A program made the position numbers and the translations under genes. A stretch of 64,000 nucleotides of DNA from Streptomyces microflavus (lineage in GTDB: Bacteria; Actinomycetota; Actinomycetes; Streptomycetales; Streptomycetaceae): the NCBI RefSeq assembly GCF_014650075.1, contig NZ_BMUG01000007.1, positions 62,001-126,000 on the forward strand, in the 5' to 3' direction. Shown here piece by piece: positions 32,126 through 40,408 of the stretch. Under the pieces are notes generated by a model. The model saw only the letters and a list, made by a program, of their open reading frames with translations, was not told the origin of the DNA and did not search any database. Position 1 is the stretch's first letter; each line of letters opens with the position of its first letter.

Positions 32126-33595
32126 ATGTCTATGCAGGACAGAACCGAAGCCGCTCCACCGGGAGCCGGCACGCCCCCGGGCTCCGCCGCACCGGCCCCG
32201 TCCGGTGACAAGCTCGGACTCGCGCTCGCGGTCATCGCGGCCGCCCAGCTCATGCTCGTCCTCGACAACACCATCGTGGCCGTCGCCCTGCCGAGCATGC
32301 AGAGCGCGCTCGGCCTCTCCGACGCCAACCTCGGCTGGGTCATCACCGCCTACGCCCTGGCCTTCGGCGGACTGCTGCTGGCCGGTGGCCGGGCCGGCGA
32401 CCTCTTCGGCCGCCGCCGGGTCTTCCGTACCGGACTCGTGGTCTTCACCCTCGCCTCGCTCCTCGGCGGCCTCGCCGGCAGCGGCGAGGTGCTGCTCATC
32501 GCCCGTGTCCTCCAGGGCGTCGGCGCCGCGATCGCGGCACCCACCGCCCTCTCCCTGCTGGCCTCCACCTTCCCCGCGGGCCCGGCGCGCAACAAGGCGC
32601 TCGGTGTGTACGGGGCGATGGGCGGGCTCGGCTCGGTCGTCGGCCTGCTCCTCGGCGGGGCGCTGACCGAGTTCCTCAGCTGGCGCTGGGTCATGTACAT
32701 CAACATCCCGATCGCCGTCGCGGTGCTCATCGGGACCAGCGTCCTCAAGGAGGGCGAGCGCGACCGCGGCAAGGTCGACGTGCCCGGAGCGCTCACCGCC
32801 ACCTTCGGCTTCGGCTCCCTCGTCTACGGCATCAACCGGGCGGGGGAGAAGGGCCTCGGCGACTCCACCACCCTGATCGCCCTGGCCGTCGCGATCGTGC
32901 TGATCGTCGCCTTCATCGCCATCCAGCGCTCCAGCCGGGCCCCGATGGTGCCGGGTGCCGTCCTGGCCGACAAGAGCCGCGCCGGAGCCAACGCGGTGAT
33001 GTTCCTGGTCGGCGCGGGCATGTTCGCCACCTTCTACTTCCTGACGCTCTACATGCAGATCGTCAAGGGGTACGAGCCGATGATCACCGGCCTCGCCTAC
33101 CTCCCCTTCGCCATCGGGATCGGCATCGCGGCCGGCGGCGTCGGACCCCAGCTGCTGGCCAAGGTCCCCGAGCGCTCGGTCATCGCCGTCGGGCTCGTCA
33201 TCGGCATCGCCGGCATGGTCTGGCTCAGCCTCCTGGAGCCCGGCCAGAACGCCTTCGCCGTCCTCCTCCCCGCCCAGCTGGTCTGCGGGTTCGGCCTCGG
33301 CCTGGTCTTCGTCACCGTCACCATCATCAGCGTCCGCGGGGTATCCCCGGAGGACACCGGCATCGCGGCGGGCCTGATCAACACCAGCCAGCAGATCGGT
33401 GGCGCGGTCGGCCTCGCCATCCTCGCCGCGACCGCCTCCGTCATCACCGAGGGCAGGCTGCCCGGCGACCGGTCCGAGGCGCTCACCACCGGCTACTCCT
33501 ACGGGCTCCTCATCGGCGGCGGCATCTACCTGGTCGCCCTGATCGTGACCCTGGGCACCATCAAGGCGACGGCTCCCCAGTCGCAGCCCCACTAG
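32126..33595 (+). CDS. DHA2-family MFS exporter
   Basis: 489 residues with 14 predicted helices. Helix 1 region reads LMLVLDNTIVAVALPSMQSA, the loop 2-3 motif is AGGRAGDLFGRRRVFRTG, and motif C is GLGSVVGLLLGGALTEFLSW. It is proton-coupled and multidrug-like. CTGGAGA precedes the ATG. It is followed by a terminator hairpin and then by the double MarR gene on the same strand, so that regulator may control it. It is one of two DHA2 exporters flanking the polyketide genes and could export the pathway product. Confidence 0.88.
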   Translation: MSMQDRTEAAPPGAGTPPGSAAPAPSGDKLGLALAVIAAAQLMLVLDNTIVAVALPSMQSALGLSDANLGWVITAYALAFGGLLLAGGRAGDLFGRRRVFRTGLVVFTLASLLGGLAGSGEVLLIARVLQGVGAAIAAPTALSLLASTFPAGPARNKALGVYGAMGGLGSVVGLLLGGALTEFLSWRWVMYINIPIAVAVLIGTSVLKEGERDRGKVDVPGALTATFGFGSLVYGINRAGEKGLGDSTTLIALAVAIVLIVAFIAIQRSSRAPMVPGAVLADKSRAGANAVMFLVGAGMFATFYFLTLYMQIVKGYEPMITGLAYLPFAIGIGIAAGGVGPQLLAKVPERSVIAVGLVIGIAGMVWLSLLEPGQNAFAVLLPAQLVCGFGLGLVFVTVTIISVRGVSPEDTGIAAGLINTSQQIGGAVGLAILAATASVITEGRLPGDRSEALTTGYSYGLLIGGGIYLVALIVTLGTIKATAPQSQPH

Positions 33596-33605
33596 CGGAC
33601 CGGCC

Positions 33606-33627
33606 GCGGCCCGCCCGAGCGGGCCGC
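33606..33627 (+). terminator. 9-bp perfect stem-loop after the DHA2 exporter
   Basis: GCGGCCCGC (33606-33614) and GCGGGCCGC (33619-33627) form a perfect stem with a 4-nt loop, 11 bp after the exporter stop. Confidence 0.65.
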
Positions 33628-33769
33628 CGCCGGTTCTCCTCCGCCCCGCCCGGGCCCCTCCCTCCCTCGGGCGGGGTCAGGCGCGTCCGGGGGGAGGCGG
33701 CCGGCGGTCCGGGCCCGGTCCGGCCGGGGCCGTCCGCCGTATACTCGGTTACCCGGTTCCGAAGGGGAG

Positions 33770-34714
33770 ATGACGATCGTGCGAGGCGAGCCCGACGCGA
33801 CGCGAGGCCCCATCTCGGAGACCGAGGCCACGGCCGAGGTGCCCGGCGTACTCCCGGAAGGGCTCACCGGATTCATCGGCTATCTGCTGCGCCGGGTGTT
33901 CGCCCAGTTCACGACCTTCGCGGACGGCCCCGAGGACGGCTCCCGGGACTTCCTCGTCCTGGACGCGCTGACCGGCGGCGACTGGGTCTCCCAGCTCGAC
34001 CTGGCCGAGCGCCTCGGCATCAACCGGACCATCATGGTCGGCGTCATCGACCGCCTGGAGGGCCGCGGCCAGGTGCTCCGCACCCGTAACCCGGACAACC
34101 GCCGCCAGTACATCCTCTCCCTCACCGACGAGGGCCGCTCCGCCGTGGAGGCGGGCCGCCGCGCCGTCGCCGAGCGGGACGCGCGGCTCACCGCCGCCCT
34201 CACCCCCGAGCAGGTCACCCGCCTCAACACCCTCCTGGCCCGGCTGCTCCCCCAGGGCACCCAGGACCTCGTGCAGGGCACCGAACACCTCGTCGAGCAG
34301 GCCCACCACCGGCTGCGCCGGCTCGGCGACGAGAAGCTGGCCGGGACCGGACTGCGGGTCCGCCACTACGGGCCGCTGTCCATCCTCGCCACCCACGGGC
34401 CCTGTCCGCAGCAGCGGCTGGCCCAGGAGCTGGCCATCACCGGCCCCGCGACCTCCCAGCTCGTCGACGAGCTCGTCGACGGCGGGATGGTCCACCGCGG
34501 GCGCGACCCGCACGACCGGCGCCGGCACGCCCTGGAGCTCACCGAGCTCGGGCACACCCAGCTGAAGGCGGTCGCCGAGGCCGTCGACCTGCTGGCCGCG
34601 GACACCGCCGTACTCCTCGGCCCCGGCGGCGAGGACGAGCTGCGGGCCCTGCTCGTCCAGCTCCTGGAGCCCGCCCACCCCGGTGTCGCCGAAGCGGCCG
34701 GAAGGCGTGGCTGA
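33770..34714 (+). CDS. Tandem-domain MarR regulator (two fused winged helices)
   Basis: 314 residues, about twice the usual MarR length. Domain 1 (about 40-145) has VLDALTGGDWVSQLDLAERL, NRTIMVGVIDRLEGRGQVLR and the wing NPDNRRQYILSLTDEGRSAV. Domain 2 (about 190-305) has LSILATHGPCPQQRLAQELA, GPATSQLVDELVDGGMVHRG and the wing DPHDRRRHALELTELGHTQL. Each domain has its own helical dimerisation part, so a single chain may form a pseudo-dimer. A TATACT -10 element lies at 33740-33745. It is the only plausible pathway regulator seen near the cluster. Its 3' end is amplified in a 30-bp repeat. Confidence 0.85.
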   Translation: MTIVRGEPDATRGPISETEATAEVPGVLPEGLTGFIGYLLRRVFAQFTTFADGPEDGSRDFLVLDALTGGDWVSQLDLAERLGINRTIMVGVIDRLEGRGQVLRTRNPDNRRQYILSLTDEGRSAVEAGRRAVAERDARLTAALTPEQVTRLNTLLARLLPQGTQDLVQGTEHLVEQAHHRLRRLGDEKLAGTGLRVRHYGPLSILATHGPCPQQRLAQELAITGPATSQLVDELVDGGMVHRGRDPHDRRRHALELTELGHTQLKAVAEAVDLLAADTAVLLGPGGEDELRALLVQLLEPAHPGVAEAAGRRG

Positions 34715-34870
34715 GCCCGTTCCCGGCCGTTCGGGGCCCGCTGGGCCCAGGTCCGGCCGCTCAGGGGTGGCTGGCCCGTTCCTGGCCCTCCCAGGCGTGG
34801 CTGAGGCCGTTCCCGACCTCCCAGGGGTGGCTGAGCCCGTTCCCGGCCCTCCCGGGGGTGGCTGAGCCCA
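34703..34870 (+). repeat. About five degenerate 30-bp repeats starting at the double-MarR stop codon
   Basis: GTGGCTG recurs at 34707, 34767, 34797, 34827 and 34858, with GAGCCCGTTCCCGGCC following in most copies; period is near 30 bp. The first copy contains the final codons and TGA of the MarR gene. The array separates the gene from the halogenase promoter region. Confidence 0.85.
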
Positions 34871-34908
34871 TGCCGGCCTGCCCTTAACCTGCCTTTTCCC
34901 AGCGGGGG

Positions 34909-34937
34909 TTGACCGCCCGCACAATTCCTGTCACGCT
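34909..34937 (+). promoter_or_regulatory. Candidate promoter of the halogenase/polyketide operon
   Basis: TTGACC (34909-34914) and CACGCT (34932-34937) are separated by 17 bp. They precede the hairpin at 34967-35016 and the halogenase start at 35100, giving a leader of about 155 nt. A vegetative-type promoter fits; no operator was identified. Confidence 0.5.
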
Positions 34938-34966
34938 TTCTTCAGCGGTTCAGTCGTGCCGTTTTT

Positions 34967-35016
34967 ACGGGCTCCTCCCCAAGGCCATTCAAGGCCACCG
35001 GAAGGGCCCGTTTTTT
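34967..35016 (+). terminator. Terminator-like hairpin with T-run in the halogenase leader
   Basis: ACGGGC (34967-34972) pairs with GCCCGT (35006-35011), with an inner GGCC/GGCC stem, and six T residues follow at 35011-35016. Because a promoter-like element lies upstream and the halogenase start 84 bp downstream, it may be an attenuator rather than the end of the MarR transcript. Confidence 0.6.
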
Positions 35017-35099
35017 GTGCCCTCTTTCGGCACCGCCCTCTTTTCGCACCGGATCGCACCCCACCTGGATCGCACCCCACCTGACGAAGGAGACGGCCC

Positions 35100-36812
35100 G
35101 TGGTCGCCCAGACGAACGAAAGGCCCAAAGGAGCGGACGGCATACCCCAGGAAGCGACGTACGACGTCATCATCCTGGGTTCCGGTATCGCCGGATCGGT
35201 GACCGGAGCCATTCTCGCGAAGCACGGAGCGAGGGTTCTTCTCGTCGACGCCACCACCCATCCGCGTTTCGCGGTCGGTGAGTCGATGACCCCGCAGCTC
35301 GTCGAATGGATCCACATTCTCGCCGAACGCCACGACCTCCCCGAACTCAAGAGCCTGGCCAGTGTGAAACAGAGCACCCTGGACATCGCGCCGACCTTCG
35401 GGACCAAGGCCCACTTCGGCTTCATGAAGCACGAGGTGGGCCAGGAGCCCGACCCGCGCGAGGCCACCCAGCTGGCGCTGCCCAAGATCTTCCACCAGAA
35501 CAGCCACATGTTCCGGCAGGACAGCGACTCCTTCATGTTCCACGTCGCCGTGAAGTACGGCTGTGTCGCGAAGCAGAGCTGGCGGGCGAACGAGGTCGAC
35601 ATCGACGAGGACGGCGTCACGGTCACCGGCCGCAGCGGAGCCCCCGGCGCGGAGCCGGAGTCGTTCCGGGCGCAGTACGTGGTGGACGCCTCCGGGTTCC
35701 GCTCGCCGCTGGCCCAGAAGTTCGACCTGCGTGACCAGCCGGCCCGCTTCAAGCACCACTCCCGCTCCATGTTCACGCACTACGTGGGAGTGAAGCGGTT
35801 CGACGACGTCAGCGGCCACCCCAAGGAGCTGCGGCCGCCGGCCGACTGGCACACCGGCACGATGCACCACCTCATCGAGCGCGGCTGGTTCTGGATCATC
35901 CCGTTCGACAACCACAAGGACTCGCGCAACCCGCTGTGCAGCGTCGGCCTGACCATGGACGAGCGCACCTACCCCAAGCCCAAGGACATCACCCCCGAGC
36001 AGGAGTTCGAGCTCTTCCTCGACAAGTACCCGGCGGTCAAGCGGCAGTTCGTCGGTGCGAGCAAGGTCCGCGAGTGGGTGTCGACGGACCGGCTCCAGTA
36101 CTCCTCGAAGCAGACCATCGGCGACCGCTGGTGCCTGATGTCGCACGCGGCCGGCTTCCTGGACCCGCTGTTCTCCCGCGGCCTGTCCAACACTCTCGAA
36201 GTGGTCGACGCCCTCACCTCCCGGCTGCTGGAGGCCTTCAAGGACGGCGACTACTCGGCGGAGCGCTTCGAGTACGTCGAACGCCTGGAGCAGGGCCTGC
36301 TCCAGTACAACGACGAGATCGTCAACAGCTCGTTCATCGCCTTCTCCCACTTCCGCCTCTGGAACGCCGTCTTCCGGGTGTGGGGCTCCTTCATCACCCC
36401 GGGCACCATGCGCCTGACCCGGGCCCGGCTGAAGCACTTCAAGGACAAGGACCAGCGCCACTTCCGGGAGCTGGAGCAGAACGACTACCCCGGACTGTGG
36501 TGGCCGCAGAGCGACAAGTTCAAGATCCTCCTCGAAACGACGGCGGAGGCCTGCGAGAAGTACGAGGCGGGCGCCCTGACCGGGGACGAGGCCGCGGACA
36601 TCATCTTCAAGCTCATCGACGAATCGCCCATCGTCAATCCCGTCTTCGGCTGGAAGGACGAGAACAAGCGGTTCATCTATCCGTCGGTCGCCACCATGGC
36701 CCGTTTCCTCTACTGGGCGTCGGTCCAGGCGCCCCCGGAGATGAACAGCGTCGGACGGGAATTCCTCCTCGGCATCGTCAAGGCCGGTTCCAAGGTGCGA
36801 AAGCTGCTCTAG
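35100..36812 (+). CDS. FADH2-dependent halogenase (tryptophan-halogenase superfamily)
   Basis: 570 residues from GTG at 35100 (GAAGGAG upstream). The FAD site is YDVIILGSGIAGSVTGAILA near residue 21, the conserved PRFAVGES follows at about 60, and the halogenase signature W-x-W-x-I-P is seen as GWFWIIPF near residue 264, which separates halogenases from monooxygenases. The C-terminus extends 150 residues beyond the flavin fold, as in CtcP/CmlS-type enzymes that act on polyketide or carrier-bound substrates. It opens the 20-kb block and is followed by a flavin reductase. The preferred halide (Cl or Br) and the carbon attacked are not visible in sequence. I saw no frame break or missing core motif. 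Confidence 0.92.
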   Translation: MVAQTNERPKGADGIPQEATYDVIILGSGIAGSVTGAILAKHGARVLLVDATTHPRFAVGESMTPQLVEWIHILAERHDLPELKSLASVKQSTLDIAPTFGTKAHFGFMKHEVGQEPDPREATQLALPKIFHQNSHMFRQDSDSFMFHVAVKYGCVAKQSWRANEVDIDEDGVTVTGRSGAPGAEPESFRAQYVVDASGFRSPLAQKFDLRDQPARFKHHSRSMFTHYVGVKRFDDVSGHPKELRPPADWHTGTMHHLIERGWFWIIPFDNHKDSRNPLCSVGLTMDERTYPKPKDITPEQEFELFLDKYPAVKRQFVGASKVREWVSTDRLQYSSKQTIGDRWCLMSHAAGFLDPLFSRGLSNTLEVVDALTSRLLEAFKDGDYSAERFEYVERLEQGLLQYNDEIVNSSFIAFSHFRLWNAVFRVWGSFITPGTMRLTRARLKHFKDKDQRHFRELEQNDYPGLWWPQSDKFKILLETTAEACEKYEAGALTGDEAADIIFKLIDESPIVNPVFGWKDENKRFIYPSVATMARFLYWASVQAPPEMNSVGREFLLGIVKAGSKVRKLL

Positions 36813-36882
36813 GAACGATCGCTCGCACGCGCGCACGCACGCACGCTCCGAGACCAGCAGCCGATCAGGAAAGGGATTGCCC

Positions 36883-37482
36883 ATGTCCGCAGCGCGCTCA
36901 CTGACCCACAGCCAGGTGAAACAGCCGATAGCACCGAAGGAATTCCGCCGGATCTGCGGCCTTTTCGCGACCGGGGTGACGGTCATCACCGCCGGAACCG
37001 AAGGCGAAGCCGAAGGAACGACGGTGAATTCCTTCACCTCGGTCTCCCTCGACCCGTCCCTGGTCCTTTTCTGCCTGCACAAGGAATCGCGGATGCACGC
37101 CGTGATCGGCCGGCACGGGACGTTCGCCGTCAACTTCCTCGCGGGCGGCCAGCAGGAGCTGGCCCGCGCCTTCGCCGCCCGCCGCCCGGAGGGGTTCCAC
37201 GGCGTCCCGCACCACTTCGCCCCCGACGGCCCGCCGGTCCTCAGCGAGGCCCTGGCGTATCTGACCTGCTCCACGGTGGCCGTGCACTCCGGCGGGGACC
37301 ACGACATCGTGGTCGGCGAGGTGCTGGAGCTGGCCGCGCCGGGCAGCGAGCAGGAACCGCTGATCTTCTTCGACGGGACCCTGGGGCCCCTGGAGTCCAC
37401 GGGCGGCCGCTTCGGCCAGGCCGTCGGAGCGCAGGACCCGGCACCGAAGGGCCCGGCGGCGAGCCCGGCCCGGGCCGGCTGA
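36883..37482 (+). CDS. Flavin reductase supplying FADH2 to the halogenase
   Basis: 199 residues from the ATG at 36883 (GGAAAGGG upstream). It has the split-barrel flavin-reductase fold: FRRICGLFATGVTVITAGTE, NSFTSVSLDPSLVLFCLHKE and FAVNFLAGGQQELARAFAAR are characteristic segments. Such reductases (PrnF/SsuE-unlike, HpaC-like) transfer NADH electrons to free FAD, giving FADH2 for two-component halogenases. The two genes are 70 bp apart and likely cotranscribed. The C-terminal 20 residues are Ala/Pro-rich. It could equally feed the UrdE/UrdM oxygenases, although those carry their own NAD(P)H-dependent chemistry. Confidence 0.88.
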   Translation: MSAARSLTHSQVKQPIAPKEFRRICGLFATGVTVITAGTEGEAEGTTVNSFTSVSLDPSLVLFCLHKESRMHAVIGRHGTFAVNFLAGGQQELARAFAARRPEGFHGVPHHFAPDGPPVLSEALAYLTCSTVAVHSGGDHDIVVGEVLELAAPGSEQEPLIFFDGTLGPLESTGGRFGQAVGAQDPAPKGPAASPARAG

Positions 37483-37483
37483 C

Positions 37484-39232
37484 ATGCGCAAGGTGCTCAT
37501 CGCCAACCGTGGCGAAATCGCTGTCCGCGTTGCTCGGGCGTGCCGGGATGGGGGGATCGCGAGCGTGGCGGTCTACGCCGATCCGGACCGGGACGCGTTG
37601 CATGTCCGGGCGGCCGACGAGGCGTTCGCGCTGGGCGGTGACACCCCGGCCGACAGTTATCTGGACATGGCCAAGGTGCTGCAGGCCGCCGAGGATTCCG
37701 GGGCGGACGCGATTCACCCGGGGTACGGGTTCCTGTCGGAGAACGCCGAGTTCGCCCAGGCGGTCCTGGACGCGGGGCTGACGTGGATCGGGCCGCCGCC
37801 GCAGGCGATCCGGGACCTGGGGGACAAGGTCGCGGCCCGTCATATCGCGCAGCGTGCGGGGGCCCCGCTGGTGGCCGGTACGCCGGACCCGGTCGCCGGG
37901 TCGGCGGAGGTCGTGGCGTTCGCCCAGCAGAACGGGCTGCCGATCGCGATCAAGGCGGCGTTCGGTGGTGGCGGGCGGGGGCTGAAGGTGGCCCGGACGC
38001 TGGAGGAGATCCCGGAGCTGTACGACTCCGCCGTCCGTGAGGCCGTGGCCGCGTTCGGGCGGGGCGAGTGCTTCGTCGAGCGCTACCTCGACAAGCCCCG
38101 CCACGTGGAGACCCAGTGCCTGGCCGACACCCACGGCAACGTCGTGGTCGTCTCGACCCGTGACTGCTCGCTCCAGCGCCGGCACCAGAAGCTGGTGGAG
38201 GAGGCCCCGGCCCCCTTCCTGAGCCCGGCGCAGAACGAGGAGCTGTACGCGGCGTCCAAGGCGATCCTGAAGGAAGCCGGATACGTCGGCGCGGGCACGG
38301 TGGAGTTCCTCGTCGGGGCCGACGGGACGATCTCGTTCCTGGAGGTCAACACCCGCCTCCAGGTCGAGCACCCCGTCACCGAAGAGGTCACCGGTATCGA
38401 CCTCGTACGGGAGATGTTCCGCATCGCGGACGGTGAGGAGCTCGGCTACGGCGACCCGGCCGTGCGCGGGCACTCCTTCGAGTTCCGCATCAACGGCGAG
38501 GACCCCGGCCGCGGGTTCCTGCCCGCCCCGGGCACCGTGACGACATTCGCCCCGCCGGCCGGCCCGGGTGTCCGCCTGGACGCCGGCGTCGAGACCGGGT
38601 CCGTGATCGGCCCCGCCTGGGACTCCCTCCTCGCCAAACTCATCGTCACCGGCGCCACGCGTGAACAGGCACTCCAGCGCGCCGCCCGCGCGCTCGCCGA
38701 GTTCCAGGTCGAGGGCATGGCCACCGCCATCCCCTTCCACCGCGCCGTCGTCACCGACCCCGCCTTCACCGCCGACCCCTTCACCATCCACACCCGCTGG
38801 ATCGAGACCGAGTTCACCAACACCATCGAGCCGTTCGGCACACCGGCCGAAGCGGCCGACACGGAGTCCATCCGTGAACGGATCGTCGTCGAAGTCGGCG
38901 GCCAGCGCCTCGAAGTGGTCCTGCCGTCCTTCCTCGCCCTCGCCCGGACCGCCCCCGCACCGGCCGGACCCGTCAGGTCCCGGCCGCGCGGCGGCGGAAC
39001 CCGTACGGCGGCGGCCTCCGGCGACACCCTCGCCTCCCCGATGCAGGGCACCGTCGTCAAGGTGGCCGTGGAGGAGGGCCAGAAGGTCGAGGAGGGCGAG
39101 CTGATCGTCGTCCTGGAGGCCATGAAGATGGAACAGCCCCTCACCGCCCACCGCTCCGGCACCGTCAGCGGGCTGCCCGCCACCGGGGCCACCGTGTCCA
39201 CGGGCGCCGCCATCTGCGACATCAAGGACTGA
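37484..39232 (+). CDS. Acyl-CoA carboxylase alpha subunit (biotin carboxylase + BCCP)
   Basis: 582 residues. The biotin carboxylase N-domain begins MRKVLIANRGEIAVRVARAC. The ATP-grasp region has AFGGGGRGLKVA and FLEVNTRLQVEHPVTE, and the C-terminal BCCP has EAMKMEQ with biotinyl Lys548. Glycine-rich linker DNA (GGGTRTAAASGD) precedes the carrier. Only 1 bp separates it from the flavin reductase stop. With the beta and epsilon subunits at 52.4-54.4 kb it forms a complete carboxylase; jadomycin and related clusters carry a similar gene (JadJ). It supplies malonyl-CoA for the polyketide synthase. Confidence 0.92.
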   Translation: MRKVLIANRGEIAVRVARACRDGGIASVAVYADPDRDALHVRAADEAFALGGDTPADSYLDMAKVLQAAEDSGADAIHPGYGFLSENAEFAQAVLDAGLTWIGPPPQAIRDLGDKVAARHIAQRAGAPLVAGTPDPVAGSAEVVAFAQQNGLPIAIKAAFGGGGRGLKVARTLEEIPELYDSAVREAVAAFGRGECFVERYLDKPRHVETQCLADTHGNVVVVSTRDCSLQRRHQKLVEEAPAPFLSPAQNEELYAASKAILKEAGYVGAGTVEFLVGADGTISFLEVNTRLQVEHPVTEEVTGIDLVREMFRIADGEELGYGDPAVRGHSFEFRINGEDPGRGFLPAPGTVTTFAPPAGPGVRLDAGVETGSVIGPAWDSLLAKLIVTGATREQALQRAARALAEFQVEGMATAIPFHRAVVTDPAFTADPFTIHTRWIETEFTNTIEPFGTPAEAADTESIRERIVVEVGGQRLEVVLPSFLALARTAPAPAGPVRSRPRGGGTRTAAASGDTLASPMQGTVVKVAVEEGQKVEEGELIVVLEAMKMEQPLTAHRSGTVSGLPATGATVSTGAAICDIKD

Positions 39233-39243
39233 GGGCGCACCCC

Positions 39244-40335
39244 ATGTCCCCACTGACCTACACCGATGCCGTGGGCGGAGCCCTGGAGCGGCTGCGCGGA
39301 GTCGGGTTCGAGCACGGGCCCCGGTTCGTCAACCACGCGCCGATGGCGGCCGAGGCGCTGGCGTACATGGGGTACGCCGACGACGTACCCCGCTGGGTCG
39401 ACCGGAACCTCCGCACCCACACCTACCACGAGGTCCCCGACGCCCGGTGGGCGATCGACCCGGCGGACCCGGACGACTGGCGGTCCGCGCTCGGCGACTT
39501 CAGCCGGGTGGCCGACTGGACCGCCCTCTTCGAACGCGAACTGGCCCAGGCCCCCTGGCCGGAAGTGCTCGCCCGGTGGTGGCCGCGGCTGCTCCCCGGG
39601 ATGTCGGGCGTCCTCACCCACGGGGTGATCCGGACCGCCCACGCGGTCCGGGCCATCTCCCGGGCCGGGGAGGAAAACCTGGCGTACCGCTGGGAGTTGG
39701 CGCAGGGCCTCGGCTATTGGGCCGCGCGGTACGCGAGCCATACGCACGGCATCCGGCCGGGCGACGAGTACCCGGGCACGGGCGAGGGCGACGAGTACCC
39801 GCGTACGGGAGACGGCGGCGGGGACACGCGTACGGGGAGCGGCGAGCAGGGTCCGCGTACGGGAGGCGGCGGGGATCCGCGTGCGGGCGACGGCGAGCAG
39901 GATCCGCGTACGGCCGACGCCGACAGTGCGGCCGCCGCGCTCGACGGGCTGGTGGCCGAGTACGCCGGTATCTACGCCTCCGCACCCCAGCGCCACCCCG
40001 TGCCGCTGATCCACTCCATCACCGGCCCGGCCGCCGTCCGCCTGGTCGTCGAGCATCTGCCGGCCGCCCAGCGCCGCCCCTCGTACCTGGTGGCCCGGGA
40101 CGTCAGCGCCTCGATGCTCGACTGGTTCTCCACAACTCCGGTGACCACGCTCCCGGTTGGGCTCAGCGGCGTCCCGGACCTCGGCGAGGTCTTCGCCACC
40201 GCCGTCGCCATCGGCGACGAGCACGCCATCAAGCTCGCCGAGGTCGCCGTACGCCACCAGGCACTCGCCCCCGACCCCCGCCTCGCGGCGGCCGCCCATG
40301 CGGCGAACCAGGGGCTGGCCCGTTTCCGCAGGTGA
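39244..40335 (+). CDS. Questin-oxidase family protein (DUF4243, AflY/GedK-like) with repeat insert
   Basis: 363 residues. The opening matches the questin oxidase-like family: GFEHGPRFVNHAPMAAEALA, YADDVPRWVDRNLRTHTYHE, PGMSGVLTHGVIRTAHAVRA and later TGPAAVRLVVEHLPAAQRRP. Fungal members (GedK, AflY) open quinone rings by Baeyer-Villiger-type oxidation without a flavin cofactor motif, and none is visible here. Residues 174-222 are a low-complexity insert (DEYPGTGEGDEYPRTGDGGG and similar), from six DNA units of 24-27 bp at 39766-39920. It lies between carboxylase and UrdE-type oxygenase genes. This is a rare partner for angucycline genes and could cleave or rearrange the ring system. Confidence 0.75.
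   Translation: MSPLTYTDAVGGALERLRGVGFEHGPRFVNHAPMAAEALAYMGYADDVPRWVDRNLRTHTYHEVPDARWAIDPADPDDWRSALGDFSRVADWTALFERELAQAPWPEVLARWWPRLLPGMSGVLTHGVIRTAHAVRAISRAGEENLAYRWELAQGLGYWAARYASHTHGIRPGDEYPGTGEGDEYPRTGDGGGDTRTGSGEQGPRTGGGGDPRAGDGEQDPRTADADSAAAALDGLVAEYAGIYASAPQRHPVPLIHSITGPAAVRLVVEHLPAAQRRPSYLVARDVSASMLDWFSTTPVTTLPVGLSGVPDLGEVFATAVAIGDEHAIKLAEVAVRHQALAPDPRLAAAAHAANQGLARFRR
39766..39920 (+). repeat. In-frame minisatellite in the questin-oxidase-like gene
   Basis: Six degenerate units of 24-27 bp follow one another, each carrying CCGCGTACGG or a close variant. They keep the frame and encode an Asp/Glu/Gly/Arg/Thr/Pro-rich loop. Family members lack this segment, so it is a lineage-specific expansion. 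Confidence 0.85.
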
Positions 40336-40408
40336 GGCGGACACCTCTCTTCACGCGCACCACAGGACCCGTCCCCCCGCCCTCGGCGGGATGTCACGAG
40401 GAGGACCG

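Noticed and set aside
35100..36812. Halogenase considered as a plain FAD monooxygenase
   Set aside because: The W-x-W-x-I-P element (GWFWIIPF) and the partner flavin reductase are halogenase hallmarks, while the FAD monooxygenases of this cluster lack it.
34989..37400. 803-codon minus-strand frame opposite the halogenase and flavin reductase
   Set aside because: It has no recognisable domain, and the plus-strand halogenase has all expected motifs. Both cannot be selected.
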